64,000 nucleotides of DNA from NCBI RefSeq assembly GCF_000585375.1, contig NZ_KK073874.1, forward strand, positions 1,116,001 through 1,180,000, read 5' to 3'. Below, piece by piece: positions 37,076 to 45,459 of this stretch. The first letter of the stretch is position 1. Every line of letters starts with the position of its first letter. The notes beneath the pieces were generated by a model. That model did no database searches. It was given only the letters and a program-made list of their open reading frames with translations, and was not told the DNA's origin. The position numbers and the translations under genes are program-made. The stretch is from Cryptosporangium arvum DSM 44712 (lineage in GTDB: Bacteria; Actinomycetota; Actinomycetes; Mycobacteriales; Cryptosporangiaceae).

Positions 37076-38037
37076 CGCGACGCGGCTTGGTGATCGGCGC
37101 CGGCGGAGTACTGGGGTTCGCGTGGGCGACCGGGGCGCTCGCCGCGCTGGAGCGCGCGGAGGGCTTCGACTGTCGCTCGGTCGACGCGCTCGTCGGCACG
37201 TCGGCGGGCTCGATCCTGGCGTCCCTGCTGGGGTGCGGGGTGCCGGTGGAGTCGATGGTCCGTCACCAGCAGGGGATTTCGGCGCCCGGCGACCCGGTGG
37301 TCGACTACGACGAGAACGTCGACGGCGCCGGCCCGCGCCCGCCGCTCCCGGCGCTGGCCTTCGGCTCGCCCGGTCTGCTCTGGCAGGCGGCGCGGAGCCC
37401 GTCGTCGATGTCGCCGATGGTGGCGCTCTCCGGGCTGCTGCCGCGCGGACGGGCCGCGCACACGGGTGTGCGCCGGCTGATCGGTTCCGTGCTGCCGTGC
37501 GACGAGTGGCCCGACCGGCCCCGCCCCTGGGTGGTGGCGATGGACTACCGCTCCGGGCAGCGCGTCGTGTTCGGCCACGACGAAGCCCCCGCCGCGCCCC
37601 TCGCCGACGCGGTCAGCGCCTCCTGCGCGGTACCCGGCTGGTTCGCTCCGATCGAGATCGGTGGGCGCCGGTACGTGGACGGAGGGACGTACTCGACGGC
37701 GTCCGTGGACCTCCTGGCCGGTCTCGACCTCGACGAGGTGTACGTGCTGACGCCGATGGCCTCGTTCGCGTTCGACGCGCCCACGTCGTTCGCGGGGCGG
37801 TTGGAACGGCGCTTCCGGCGGCTGCTCGCGCAGCAACTGCTCCGCGAGGCGGAGCTACTGCGTGCCTCCGGCACGCGCGTCACGTTGTTGGGTCCCGGCC
37901 CGGAGGACCTTGCTGTCCTGGGAAGCAACCTCATGGACGCCAAGCGAAGGGCCGACGTGCTGGAAACGTCGTTGCGTACTTCGTGGGCAGCTCTCCGCCC
38001 CGATCCGGGCGAGCGCAGTTTGCGTATCGCGGGCTAG
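37072..38037 (+). CDS. Patatin-like phospholipase (RssA type)
   Basis: A 321-residue serine lipase. The oxyanion loop is GLVIGAGGVLGFAWATG, the nucleophile elbow is VGTSAGS (Ser44), and the catalytic Asp is in the DGG of RYVDGGTYSTA. The fold looks complete. It starts within the stop of the WS/DGAT-like gene. It may release fatty acids from membrane or storage lipid. Confidence 0.87.
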   Translation: MTRRGLVIGAGGVLGFAWATGALAALERAEGFDCRSVDALVGTSAGSILASLLGCGVPVESMVRHQQGISAPGDPVVDYDENVDGAGPRPPLPALAFGSPGLLWQAARSPSSMSPMVALSGLLPRGRAAHTGVRRLIGSVLPCDEWPDRPRPWVVAMDYRSGQRVVFGHDEAPAAPLADAVSASCAVPGWFAPIEIGGRRYVDGGTYSTASVDLLAGLDLDEVYVLTPMASFAFDAPTSFAGRLERRFRRLLAQQLLREAELLRASGTRVTLLGPGPEDLAVLGSNLMDAKRRADVLETSLRTSWAALRPDPGERSLRIAG

Positions 38038-38090
38038 CTGTTGCCGGGGTGGCGGGGGCCGGTCGGTGGGTGGTGGGCCACACTGGGGGG

Positions 38091-38582
38091 ATGCGGATCT
38101 ACCTACCGGCGACGTTGGCGATGCTTCGGGAAATCCACGCTGACTCAGCGGTGGGACCGGCGCCCTTGACCGGGTTCGCGGTCACGCCGTCGCTGCGTGA
38201 GTGGTACCTCGACGACGACGAAGAAGTACTGGAGTACGCCGCTTTCACCCAGGCCGCGCGGGCCGCCTTGCGCCTCCTCGACGCCGACCCACTGGCCCCA
38301 CGGCGCAGGGTCGTGCTGTCCGCGGAGGTGCCGGACAACGAGGTGACGCTCCACCCCGACCTGGACCGCGCCGTGGTGCGCAGCACGGTGCCGATCCCGC
38401 TGGAGCGGCTGGCGTCCGTCCACGTCGACAGCGCGGAGGCCGAGCCCGACGTGTCCGCGGCCGCGAAGGTGATCATGGAAGCGGATCTCGGAGACGAGGA
38501 CGCTCAGTTCACCGTCGACGGGACCGAGGACCACGAGCTGGAGTGGTACGCGGTGCAGGAGATTCCCCAGCTCCTGGCGTAG
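38091..38582 (+). CDS. DUF6912 conserved protein
   Basis: A 163-residue cytosolic protein starting MRIYLPATLAMLREIHADS and ending WYAVQEIPQLL, both typical of the actinobacterial DUF6912 family (conserved near uracil-DNA or lipid genes). It is acidic and has no motif. The function is not known. The spacing of 53 bases from the patatin gene allows co-transcription. Confidence 0.8.
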   Translation: MRIYLPATLAMLREIHADSAVGPAPLTGFAVTPSLREWYLDDDEEVLEYAAFTQAARAALRLLDADPLAPRRRVVLSAEVPDNEVTLHPDLDRAVVRSTVPIPLERLASVHVDSAEAEPDVSAAAKVIMEADLGDEDAQFTVDGTEDHELEWYAVQEIPQLLA

Positions 38583-38608
38583 CCCCGACTGGCTTCGCCG
38601 GCCGGGTC

Positions 38609-38720
38609 TCGAGCCGGCCGGGTCTCGAGCGGGCTGGGCCTCGAGCGGGCTGGGCCTCGAGCGGGCTGGGCCTCGAGCGGGCTGGGCCTCGAGCGGGCTG
38701 GGCCTCGAGCGGGCTGGCCT
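38609..38720. repeat. 16-bp intergenic tandem repeat, seven units
   Basis: TCGAGCGGGCTGGGCC occurs five times exactly (38625-38704), with one degenerate unit on each side. It fills most of the 256-base gap between the DUF6912 gene and the convergent coiled-coil gene. Being 16 bp, it is not coding; the XhoI-like CTCGAG at each unit joint is a by-product. No hairpin within the unit explains it. Confidence 0.95.
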
Positions 38721-38838
38721 CTGACGGACGGGCCGGGCTTCTGGCGGGCCGTGGCGACTGGCTGGCCGGCCGGCCAGCCGCGGGTGAAGGAGGCGCCGAC
38801 CCCGGGGCGGACGGATCGTCAGCCCCGGGGCAGGCGGG

Positions 38839-41217
38839 TTAGTCCGGGCGGTGCTGTTGGGTCGGGATCAGCGCGGTCAGGTTGGTGTGGACCGTGCCGT
38901 TGCCGTTCCGGAAAGCCGACGGCCGGGTGGGAACGGGGATCGGCACGGTGGTGTCCGAGCCGGTGTCCTCGTTCGCTTCGGGCTCGTCGGACGAGCCACT
39001 GCCCTGCTGCGCGGGCGCCGGCTGCGTCGGGATGGGCACAGTCGGCTGGTCCGGTGCCACCGCCGGGCGCTGAGGGAGCGGCTCGGACCTGTTCGCCGGC
39101 TCGGCCCCGCCGGACGGCTCGGTCCCGCCGGACGGGTCGGCCCCGCCGGACCGGTCGGCCTGGCCCGTTGGCCCGGTTCCGCTCGTCGGCTCGGTTCGGC
39201 CCATCGAGTCGGCCCCGCCTGCCGGGTCGGCCCCGGCCGTCGGGCCAGCCTCGCTCGCCGGGTCAGCCCCAGCCGTCGGGCTGGTCGAGTTCGACGGATC
39301 CGGCGACCAGACCGAACTCGCCGGCCGACCCGGTAGCACCGGGTTTGGCGGCAGGGCCGGAATGGGCTGAGTAGGCGCCTCCGACTCGCCGAGATGCGAC
39401 TGCACGGGTCGCTGGGCCTCGTTCGCCCGACGGGCCAGCGCGGCCTGCTGGGCCTGCTCGAGCCGTTGTGCCCGGTCGAAGCGCTCAGCCAGCTCAGCGG
39501 TCTGAGCCGGGTGCTCCTGCGCGGCCCGCTCCGAAGCCTGGGCGGCACGGATCAGAGCGGCCAGCCGCGCGGTCTGCGCCTGGTCAGCAGGCCCGGCCTG
39601 CCCGGCCGGCTCGACCTGCTGAGCCGCCTGCGCTGCCTGCGCCGCACGAAGCTGCTCCGCCTGACGCGCCCGCTCAGCCTCCTGAGCCCGCTCAGCCTCC
39701 TGAGCCCACTCGGCCTGACGCGCTTGCTCAGGCTCGTGCGCCTGTTCGGCTTGCTGGGCCAACTCGGACTGCGCGGCCCACTGAGCCAACTCCTGCGCCG
39801 CCCGCTGGGCCTGCTCCTGCTCCACCCGAGCCGCTTCGGCGGCCCGAGCCTCTTCCGCCTGAGCAACACGAACCCGCTCGGCTTCCGCAGCCCGAACCCG
39901 CTCGACCCGCTCGGCCTCCGCGGCGCGAGCCCGATCGGCCTCCGCGGCGCGAGCGACCCGCTCCGCCTCGGCCGCCCGAGCCCGTTCAGCCTCCTCGGCC
40001 GCCCGCCGCTCAGCCTCGGCCGCGCGCACCTGCTCCGCCGCGCGAGCCTCCTCGGCCGCCCGAGCCTGCTCCGCCGCCTGAACATCCGGGTGAACCGGCC
40101 GACCAGCCCCGCGGGCCAGCTCCGCCTCTCGCGCCTCGACCGCACGATCGGCCAGAGCGATCAACTCGGCCTGCTCCGGCGTCAGGTCCAGCTCGGGCTC
40201 GTCGTCGTCGAGCAGCGCCTCTCGGGCCAACTCGGCCTCCCGCGCCTGGGCCGCACGTTCCGCCAGCTCGGCGTACTCATCGTGCAGCGCAGTGGGCGGA
40301 GCGGAGATGTCCGCCCTCAGAGCGTCGACATCAGTGGGAGCGCGAGCGGGCTGTGGGCGGACCAGCCACTCGGGGTGGGCCCGGAGGGCCCGGCCGGCCA
40401 CGACGGCGGCGGCACCGCCGACGACGGCCATCACCACGAGCTGCGTGACGTGCCCGGGCACGGCCTGGCCGAGGGCCTCGCCCTTCTCGGGGTCGTCGAC
40501 CATGAGCCAGGCCAGCAGCTCGGCGAAGTCGCCGATGCCCACCAGCATCACGGGGAAGAGCCCGACGATCGACCAGTGCGACCACCAGCTGCGCTGACGC
40601 CGGCGCGAGAGCCACCAGACGCCGGCCACCGAGCCGACGATGGCCGCGAAGCCCCAGTTGACGGCGCTGATGCCGAGCGGGATGCCGCTCTCCGCGCCGC
40701 CGGAGGTGAACAGCCGGATCAGGGCCTGGCCGAGCAGGTTGACGAGCGTGGCGGCGAACGTGGACACCAGCCCGCCGAGCACGGCGCCGCCGACGCGGAC
40801 CGCGCCTACGACCCCGCCGAGCATCGCGGCGACGAACACCGCGACGACCATCGGGTAGGTGGCCTCGCCGAGGGAGGTGGACGCCCAGCACAGCATCGAG
40901 AACACCGCACCGGCGACGCTGGCCGCCGCGATGCCGGTGCCGAGGCTGCCGGGGGTGGTGCTCGACGACTTCTGCTGGGCACGTCGCCAGGAGGCGCCGC
41001 TGGCGCTAGCCGCCGCTCCGGCGAACGCGGCCGCGAACGCGACGGTCGCGCCCTGGATCGCGATCCACCACCCTGCTCTCTCCCCGTTGTAGACGTCGAC
41101 GGAAGTCGCGGCGACCAGCTGTATGAGAGCTAGTACTGCCGACGAAGCGACCAATAACTGGACGGTGGTTCGACCGGGTTCGGTGAGCGGGTGGGCGGGC
41201 GCAGGGCCGGACTCCAC
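38839..41217 (-). CDS. Large membrane protein with Ala/Glu-rich coiled-coil tail
   Basis: A 792-residue protein. The first 290 residues contain about seven hydrophobic helices (for example TYPMVVAVFVAAMLGGVVGAV). Residues about 310-600 are a long charged helix with heptad-like Ala-Ala-Glu-Ala-Glu-Arg repeats (EEARAAEQVRAAEAERRAAE), predicted coiled coil. The last 180 residues are Pro, Ser and Gly rich with acidic and Pro-Thr-Val-Pro motifs. The GTG at 41217 follows AAGGGAGTCGAC; the open frame reaches 41277. Such proteins are often cytoskeletal or polar scaffold-like in actinomycetes; the function here is unknown. Confidence 0.72.
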   Translation of the reverse strand: MESGPAPAHPLTEPGRTTVQLLVASSAVLALIQLVAATSVDVYNGERAGWWIAIQGATVAFAAAFAGAAASASGASWRRAQQKSSSTTPGSLGTGIAAASVAGAVFSMLCWASTSLGEATYPMVVAVFVAAMLGGVVGAVRVGGAVLGGLVSTFAATLVNLLGQALIRLFTSGGAESGIPLGISAVNWGFAAIVGSVAGVWWLSRRRQRSWWSHWSIVGLFPVMLVGIGDFAELLAWLMVDDPEKGEALGQAVPGHVTQLVVMAVVGGAAAVVAGRALRAHPEWLVRPQPARAPTDVDALRADISAPPTALHDEYAELAERAAQAREAELAREALLDDDEPELDLTPEQAELIALADRAVEAREAELARGAGRPVHPDVQAAEQARAAEEARAAEQVRAAEAERRAAEEAERARAAEAERVARAAEADRARAAEAERVERVRAAEAERVRVAQAEEARAAEAARVEQEQAQRAAQELAQWAAQSELAQQAEQAHEPEQARQAEWAQEAERAQEAERARQAEQLRAAQAAQAAQQVEPAGQAGPADQAQTARLAALIRAAQASERAAQEHPAQTAELAERFDRAQRLEQAQQAALARRANEAQRPVQSHLGESEAPTQPIPALPPNPVLPGRPASSVWSPDPSNSTSPTAGADPASEAGPTAGADPAGGADSMGRTEPTSGTGPTGQADRSGGADPSGGTEPSGGAEPANRSEPLPQRPAVAPDQPTVPIPTQPAPAQQGSGSSDEPEANEDTGSDTTVPIPVPTRPSAFRNGNGTVHTNLTALIPTQQHRPD

Positions 41218-41390
41218 GTCGACTCCCTTCTGAGCAGGAGCGGACACGGTCTTCAGGCGCATCTTAGGTAGCGGCAATCAGCACTCGGCAGTCTGCCCCA
41301 TTGCCGATTGATCCCCAAAGCGGCTGGATAGGGGCAGAAGCGCGCCCGATAGAGTGGAATTCTCCACTGGGACGAGCTGGAGGTGACCGA

Positions 41391-43019
41391 ATGGACGGTG
41401 TCACCCGGGTACCCGAGCCGGTGAACGAGCCAGTTCGTACCTACGCGCCCGGGAGCGCGGAGAGAGCGTCGCTGCGCTCGACCGTCGACCGCCTGGACGA
41501 CCAGCGTGAAGACCTGACCCAGACGATCGGTGGCGTGGCCCGGTGGGGCGGCGGCGACGAAGTGCCGGTGGTCCAACCGCACGCGCATGCCCACCTCCTC
41601 GGAACCTTGCGGCAGGCTACGCGGAGCGACGTAGCCGATGCGATCGGTGCTGCCTCCAAGGCTGCCCCGGCTTGGCAACGGTTGTCCTACGCCGATCGGG
41701 CGGCGATTTTCCTCCGGGCGGCCGACCTGGTGGCGGGGCCGTGGCGTGACGTGCTCAACGCCGCGACGATGCTCGGCCAGTCGAAGACCGTCCAGCAGGC
41801 CGAGATCGACTCCGCCTGCGAGCTGATCGACTTCCTGCGCTTCAACGTGCACTACGGCGAACGGATCCTGGCCGAGCAGCCGCTCTCCAGCGCCGGCACC
41901 TGGAACCAGTTCGACCACCGGCCGCTCGAGGGGTTCGTCCTCGCGATCACGCCGTTCAACTTCACGGCGATCGCCGGCAACCTCCCGACCGCGCCGGCCC
42001 TGATGGGCAACACGGTGCTGTGGAAGCCGTCGCCGACGCAGCAGTTGTCGGCGCACTACTTCATGCGGGTGCTGGAGGAAGCGGGGCTGCCGCCGGGCGT
42101 CGTCAACCTGGTGACCGGCGACGGCGCGGCCGTCTCCGAGGTAGCGCTGACCCATCGTGACCTGGCCGGAATCCACTTCACCGGCTCGACCAGGACGTTC
42201 CGGTACCTGTGGGAGACCGTCGGGCGCAACCTCGACCGGTACGCCGCCTACCCGCGGCTCGTGGGCGAGACCGGCGGTAAGGATTTCGTGGTGGCGCACC
42301 CGTCGGCGGATCCGGACGCGCTGCACACCGCGCTCGTCCGCGGCGCCTTCGAGTACCAGGGCCAGAAGTGCTCGGCGGCCTCGCGGGCCTACGTTCCGCG
42401 GTCGCTGTGGGAGGGCGGCCTGCGGGACCGGCTGGCGGCAACTGTTTCCGAATTGGAATACGGCGACGTCCGGGACTTCCGGTTTTTCGGCGGAGCGGTG
42501 ATCGATCGGCGGGCGTTCGATCGGCTGCGTGACGTGCTCGGCAAGCTGGCCGCCGACCCCTCGTGCACGGTGGTGACGGGCGGCCGGACCGACGATTCCA
42601 CCGGCTTCTTCGTCCGGCCGACCCTCGTCGAGGGCACCGACCCGACCCACGAGTTGTTCCGCACCGAATACTTCGGCCCGGTGCTCGGTGTCCACGTCTA
42701 CGACGATTTTGACGCCGTGCTGGACCTCGCGGCGGACACCCCGTACGCGTTGACCGGGTCGATCTTCGCGCGTGACCGGGACGTGCTGGTGTCGGCGTCG
42801 GAGCGGCTGCGCTTCGCGGCCGGCAACTTCTACCTGAACGACAAGCCGACCGGGGCGGTCGTGGGTCAGCAGCCGTTCGGCGGCGCGCGGGCGTCCGGCA
42901 CGAACGACAAGGCCGGTTCGATCCTGAACCTGCTGCGTTGGGTGTCGCCGCGGACGATCAAGGAGACGTTCGCCCCGGCGACCGACCACCGGTATCCGCA
43001 CATGCTGTCGGGTGACTGA
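41391..43019 (+). CDS. pruA: 1-pyrroline-5-carboxylate dehydrogenase (L-glutamate gamma-semialdehyde dehydrogenase)
   Basis: A 542-residue NAD-dependent aldehyde dehydrogenase of proline degradation. Signs: ITPFNFTAIAGNLPTAPALMGN, the glycine motif FTGSTRTFRYLW, VGETGGKD (catalytic Glu region) and YQGQKCSAASR with catalytic Cys327. The monofunctional size and start PVNEPVRTYAPGSAER match the PruA type 2 group. No proline dehydrogenase gene is adjacent. GCTGGAGGTGACCGA precedes the ATG at 41391. Confidence 0.92.
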   Translation: MDGVTRVPEPVNEPVRTYAPGSAERASLRSTVDRLDDQREDLTQTIGGVARWGGGDEVPVVQPHAHAHLLGTLRQATRSDVADAIGAASKAAPAWQRLSYADRAAIFLRAADLVAGPWRDVLNAATMLGQSKTVQQAEIDSACELIDFLRFNVHYGERILAEQPLSSAGTWNQFDHRPLEGFVLAITPFNFTAIAGNLPTAPALMGNTVLWKPSPTQQLSAHYFMRVLEEAGLPPGVVNLVTGDGAAVSEVALTHRDLAGIHFTGSTRTFRYLWETVGRNLDRYAAYPRLVGETGGKDFVVAHPSADPDALHTALVRGAFEYQGQKCSAASRAYVPRSLWEGGLRDRLAATVSELEYGDVRDFRFFGGAVIDRRAFDRLRDVLGKLAADPSCTVVTGGRTDDSTGFFVRPTLVEGTDPTHELFRTEYFGPVLGVHVYDDFDAVLDLAADTPYALTGSIFARDRDVLVSASERLRFAAGNFYLNDKPTGAVVGQQPFGGARASGTNDKAGSILNLLRWVSPRTIKETFAPATDHRYPHMLSGD

Positions 43020-43083
43020 CTCGGTCCGGCAACTGGCACGAATTCGGGAGACCGCCGGTGCGGTGGGTTTGCATACTCGGGGC

Positions 43084-44748
43084 ATGAGCACGCCACTGGG
43101 CAGCCGATACGAGCTGGTGGAGAAGATCGCCGGCGGTGCCACGGGTTCGGTGTGGCGCGCGCGGGTGCTGGCGACCGGGGAACTGGTCGCCGCCAAGCAG
43201 ATCCGGGCCGAGCTGGCCGGCGACGCCGATGTCGTCGACCGGTTCCTGCGGGAACGGCGGGTGCTGACGTCGATCAGGCACCCGGCCGTCGTCCGGATCC
43301 GTGACCTGGTGGTGGAGGGCGAGCAGATCAGCCTCGTGATGGACCTGGTCGACGGGGCCGACCTGCGGCACACGCTCGCGGTGGCCGGTGCGCTCGCGCC
43401 GACGTCGGCCGTGCTGATGGCCGCGACCATCGCCGACGCGCTCGCCGCCGCGCACGCGGCCGGGATCGTCCACGCCGACGTGAAACCGGCGAACGTGCTG
43501 GTGCCCGCGGACGGCGGTTCGATCCAGCTGGCGGACTTCGGGGTGTCGCGGCTGGTGCACGGTCCGGCGAAGCTCAGCTACGGGACGCCCGAGTACATCG
43601 CGCCGGAGGTCGTCGGTGGCCACGCTTCGCTTCCCGCGAGCGACGTCTACGGGCTCGGCATCGTGCTCTACGAGCTGCTGACCGGCACGACTCCGTACCG
43701 GGGCGGCTCGTCGGCCGAGGTGATGAAGCGGCACCTGAACTCGGTGCCGCTCTGGACCGACGCCGTGCCCGACGCGGTGCGGCCGGTGCTGTCGGCCTGC
43801 CTGGTGCGCGACCCGTCGCGACGACCGACGGCCGAGACGCTCGCGGCTGATCTGCGGGCGGCCGCGCCCGAACTGGCCGGGATGAAGGCGGCGACGCCGC
43901 TGCCGGAGGGCACGCCGCACTTCCAGGTGGCGCCGGTCGTCGAGTCGGTCACCGGGGGAGTCGAGCCGGACGAGCGGGTCACGTCGGTGCTCGCGCAGCC
44001 GACCGTGGCGAGGCCGCAGGTGCGGCCGAACCCTACGCTGGCCCTGCCGGAGCCTGATCCGGCACCGGCGCTCGCGCCGGAACTCGTCGGTGCGGCCGCG
44101 CCCGTATCACCGAGTGGAACTCGACCGGGAGAGGCATTCGCAATGGTAGGGCCGTCGGATTCGGACCTTTCGGGATCACCGTCGAACGGGACACCGGGGT
44201 GGGATTCGCCCGGCCCAGGTGGGCAGTTACCGCCGCCGCCAGCCGGAGGGTACGGTCAGCCGCCGTCCGGTGGCGTGGCGCCGACGAACGTTTTTCCCGC
44301 CGGCCCGCCGTCTGATCCCGGAGCAAAACCGCCGTCGTTCGACGACACGCTCTCGCCGCCCCGCTGGGCGTTCCCGGCCGGCACCATCCCGCCCCGCCAG
44401 GAACCGCCGAAGAAGAAGCGCTGGCCGCTGATCGTCGGCCTGGTGATCGTTCTGCTCGTGCTGATCGGCGTGGTGGGCGGCGCCATCGCCGTGCTCGGGT
44501 CGTCGGGCGACGAGGCCGACCCCAAGCCCTCGACCGCGCCGTCGACGCAACCGGCGAAGCCGTCCCCGAGCCAGACTCCCAGCTCGGCCCCGAGCGCGGC
44601 CCCGACGCAGCCGGGCAACCAGTTGCCCTCCACCGGGCCTTCCGGCGTGCCGGTCGTTCCCGGGCCCGATGGGACGAACGCCCCGTCGAACCCGATGCCG
44701 ACCACGATGCCGTCCGACGGCGGAGAAATCGGCCAGCCCATCGGCTGA
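43084..44748 (+). CDS. Membrane Ser/Thr protein kinase (PknB-like)
   Basis: A 554-residue kinase. Kinase domain residues 1-265: IAGGATGSVWRA (Gly loop), VAAKQI (ATP lysine), HADVKPANVL (catalytic loop with Ala in place of the usual Arg), LADFGVSRL and YGTPEYIAPE. A Pro-rich linker of about 180 residues leads to one transmembrane helix (LIVGLVIVLLVLIGVVGGAIAVL) and a Pro/Ser/Thr-rich outside tail with no PASTA domain. It probably senses an outside cue. The missing Arg makes it a non-RD kinase. Confidence 0.87.
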   Translation: MSTPLGSRYELVEKIAGGATGSVWRARVLATGELVAAKQIRAELAGDADVVDRFLRERRVLTSIRHPAVVRIRDLVVEGEQISLVMDLVDGADLRHTLAVAGALAPTSAVLMAATIADALAAAHAAGIVHADVKPANVLVPADGGSIQLADFGVSRLVHGPAKLSYGTPEYIAPEVVGGHASLPASDVYGLGIVLYELLTGTTPYRGGSSAEVMKRHLNSVPLWTDAVPDAVRPVLSACLVRDPSRRPTAETLAADLRAAAPELAGMKAATPLPEGTPHFQVAPVVESVTGGVEPDERVTSVLAQPTVARPQVRPNPTLALPEPDPAPALAPELVGAAAPVSPSGTRPGEAFAMVGPSDSDLSGSPSNGTPGWDSPGPGGQLPPPPAGGYGQPPSGGVAPTNVFPAGPPSDPGAKPPSFDDTLSPPRWAFPAGTIPPRQEPPKKKRWPLIVGLVIVLLVLIGVVGGAIAVLGSSGDEADPKPSTAPSTQPAKPSPSQTPSSAPSAAPTQPGNQLPSTGPSGVPVVPGPDGTNAPSNPMPTTMPSDGGEIGQPIG

Positions 44749-44753
44749 CCGGG

Positions 44754-44762
44754 TTATCCACA
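44754..44762 (+). promoter_or_regulatory. Perfect DnaA-box 9-mer in the tadA leader
   Basis: TTATCCACA, the consensus DnaA box, lies between the kinase stop and tadA. Related 9-mers occur upstream of the 31179 gene (TGTGGACAA, 31131) and of the cpaB-like gene (TCGTCCACA, 32063; TGTGGATAG, 32085). It may be chance or a regulatory site. Confidence 0.3.
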
Positions 44763-44832
44763 GGGCGACTGAACCTCGCTACTCCCGGTTCCGTGCTCGC
44801 TACCGTCTGCGTAGCGGAACGGGCCGGGAGGT

Positions 44833-45432
44833 GTGGTGGAGAGCGTCGAGCAACGGGTTCGTGATCTCGTCCGTCGGCGCGGTGTCGACCCGATGGGCGA
44901 TCCGGCCGCGGTCGGTCTGCTGATCGACGAGGTGCTCGCCACCTCGCCGCTCGTTCCGTCCGAGACGCGTCAGGCCGTGCTCGACGCGGTCGCCGGCCTC
45001 GGTCCGCTCCAGCGCTTCCTCGACGATCCGACGGTCGAGGAGATCTGGGTCAACGGGCCGGGCCGGGTGTTCGTCGCCCGCGGTGGCCGGTCCGAGCTCA
45101 CCACCACGATCCTGGCCGCCGGCCAGGTCGAGGAGCTGGTGCAGCGTGCGTTGGAGCACAGCGGCCGGCGCGTGGATCTGTCCACGCCCTTCGTCGACGC
45201 GATGCTGAGCGACGGATCGCGGCTCCACGTCGTGATCCCCGACGTGACGCGGGAGCACTGGGCGATCAACATCCGTAAGTTCGTCGCGCGGGCGCATTCG
45301 CTCGTCGAGGCGGTGGCGCTGGGCACGCTCACCCCGCACGCAGCCGGTTTCCTCGAGGCGTCGGTGGTGGCCGGCGTCAACGTCATCGTCAGCGGCGGCA
45401 CGCAGGCCGGGAAGACCACGCTCCTTGTCTAG
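44833..45432 (+). pseudogene. tadA/cpaF secretion ATPase, N-terminal fragment (interrupted)
   Basis: The N-terminal 197 residues of a CpaF/TadA-type ATPase that powers Tad pilus or type IV-like secretion. Visible parts: LDAVAGLGPLQRFLDDPTVEEIWVNGP, VDAMLSDGSRLHVVIP, and the Walker A NVIVSGGTQAGKTTLL, after which the frame runs into element DNA and stops at TAG. The remainder is at 61991-62593. Together (codon at 45421 joined to 61993) they give an intact frame of 396 residues. The start is GTG at 44833 or 44836, after GGGAGG. Without the second half the ATPase cannot work. Confidence 0.92.
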
Positions 45433-45445
45433 ACGCTCTCGCATA
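45402..45445 (+). other. attL of the integrated element
   Basis: B half: GCAGGCCGGGAAGACCACG (45402-45420), crossover CT (45421-45422), then the P-prime half with GCATA at 45441-45445. The six bases CACGCT (45417-45422) recur at the right end. The B half read against the reverse complement of the other B half matches at most positions when centred on CT, as expected of a serine-integrase site. Confidence 0.85.
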
Positions 45446-45459
45446 CGTAGTCTGCCGGT

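Noticed and set aside
30599-38720. Tandem arrays considered as CRISPR
   Set aside because: Units of 9-16 bp with no spacers, three of the arrays in-frame within genes, no cas genes in the window.
44754-44762. Chromosomal origin at the DnaA box
   Set aside because: A single box without an AT-rich unwinding element and without dnaA/dnaN nearby.
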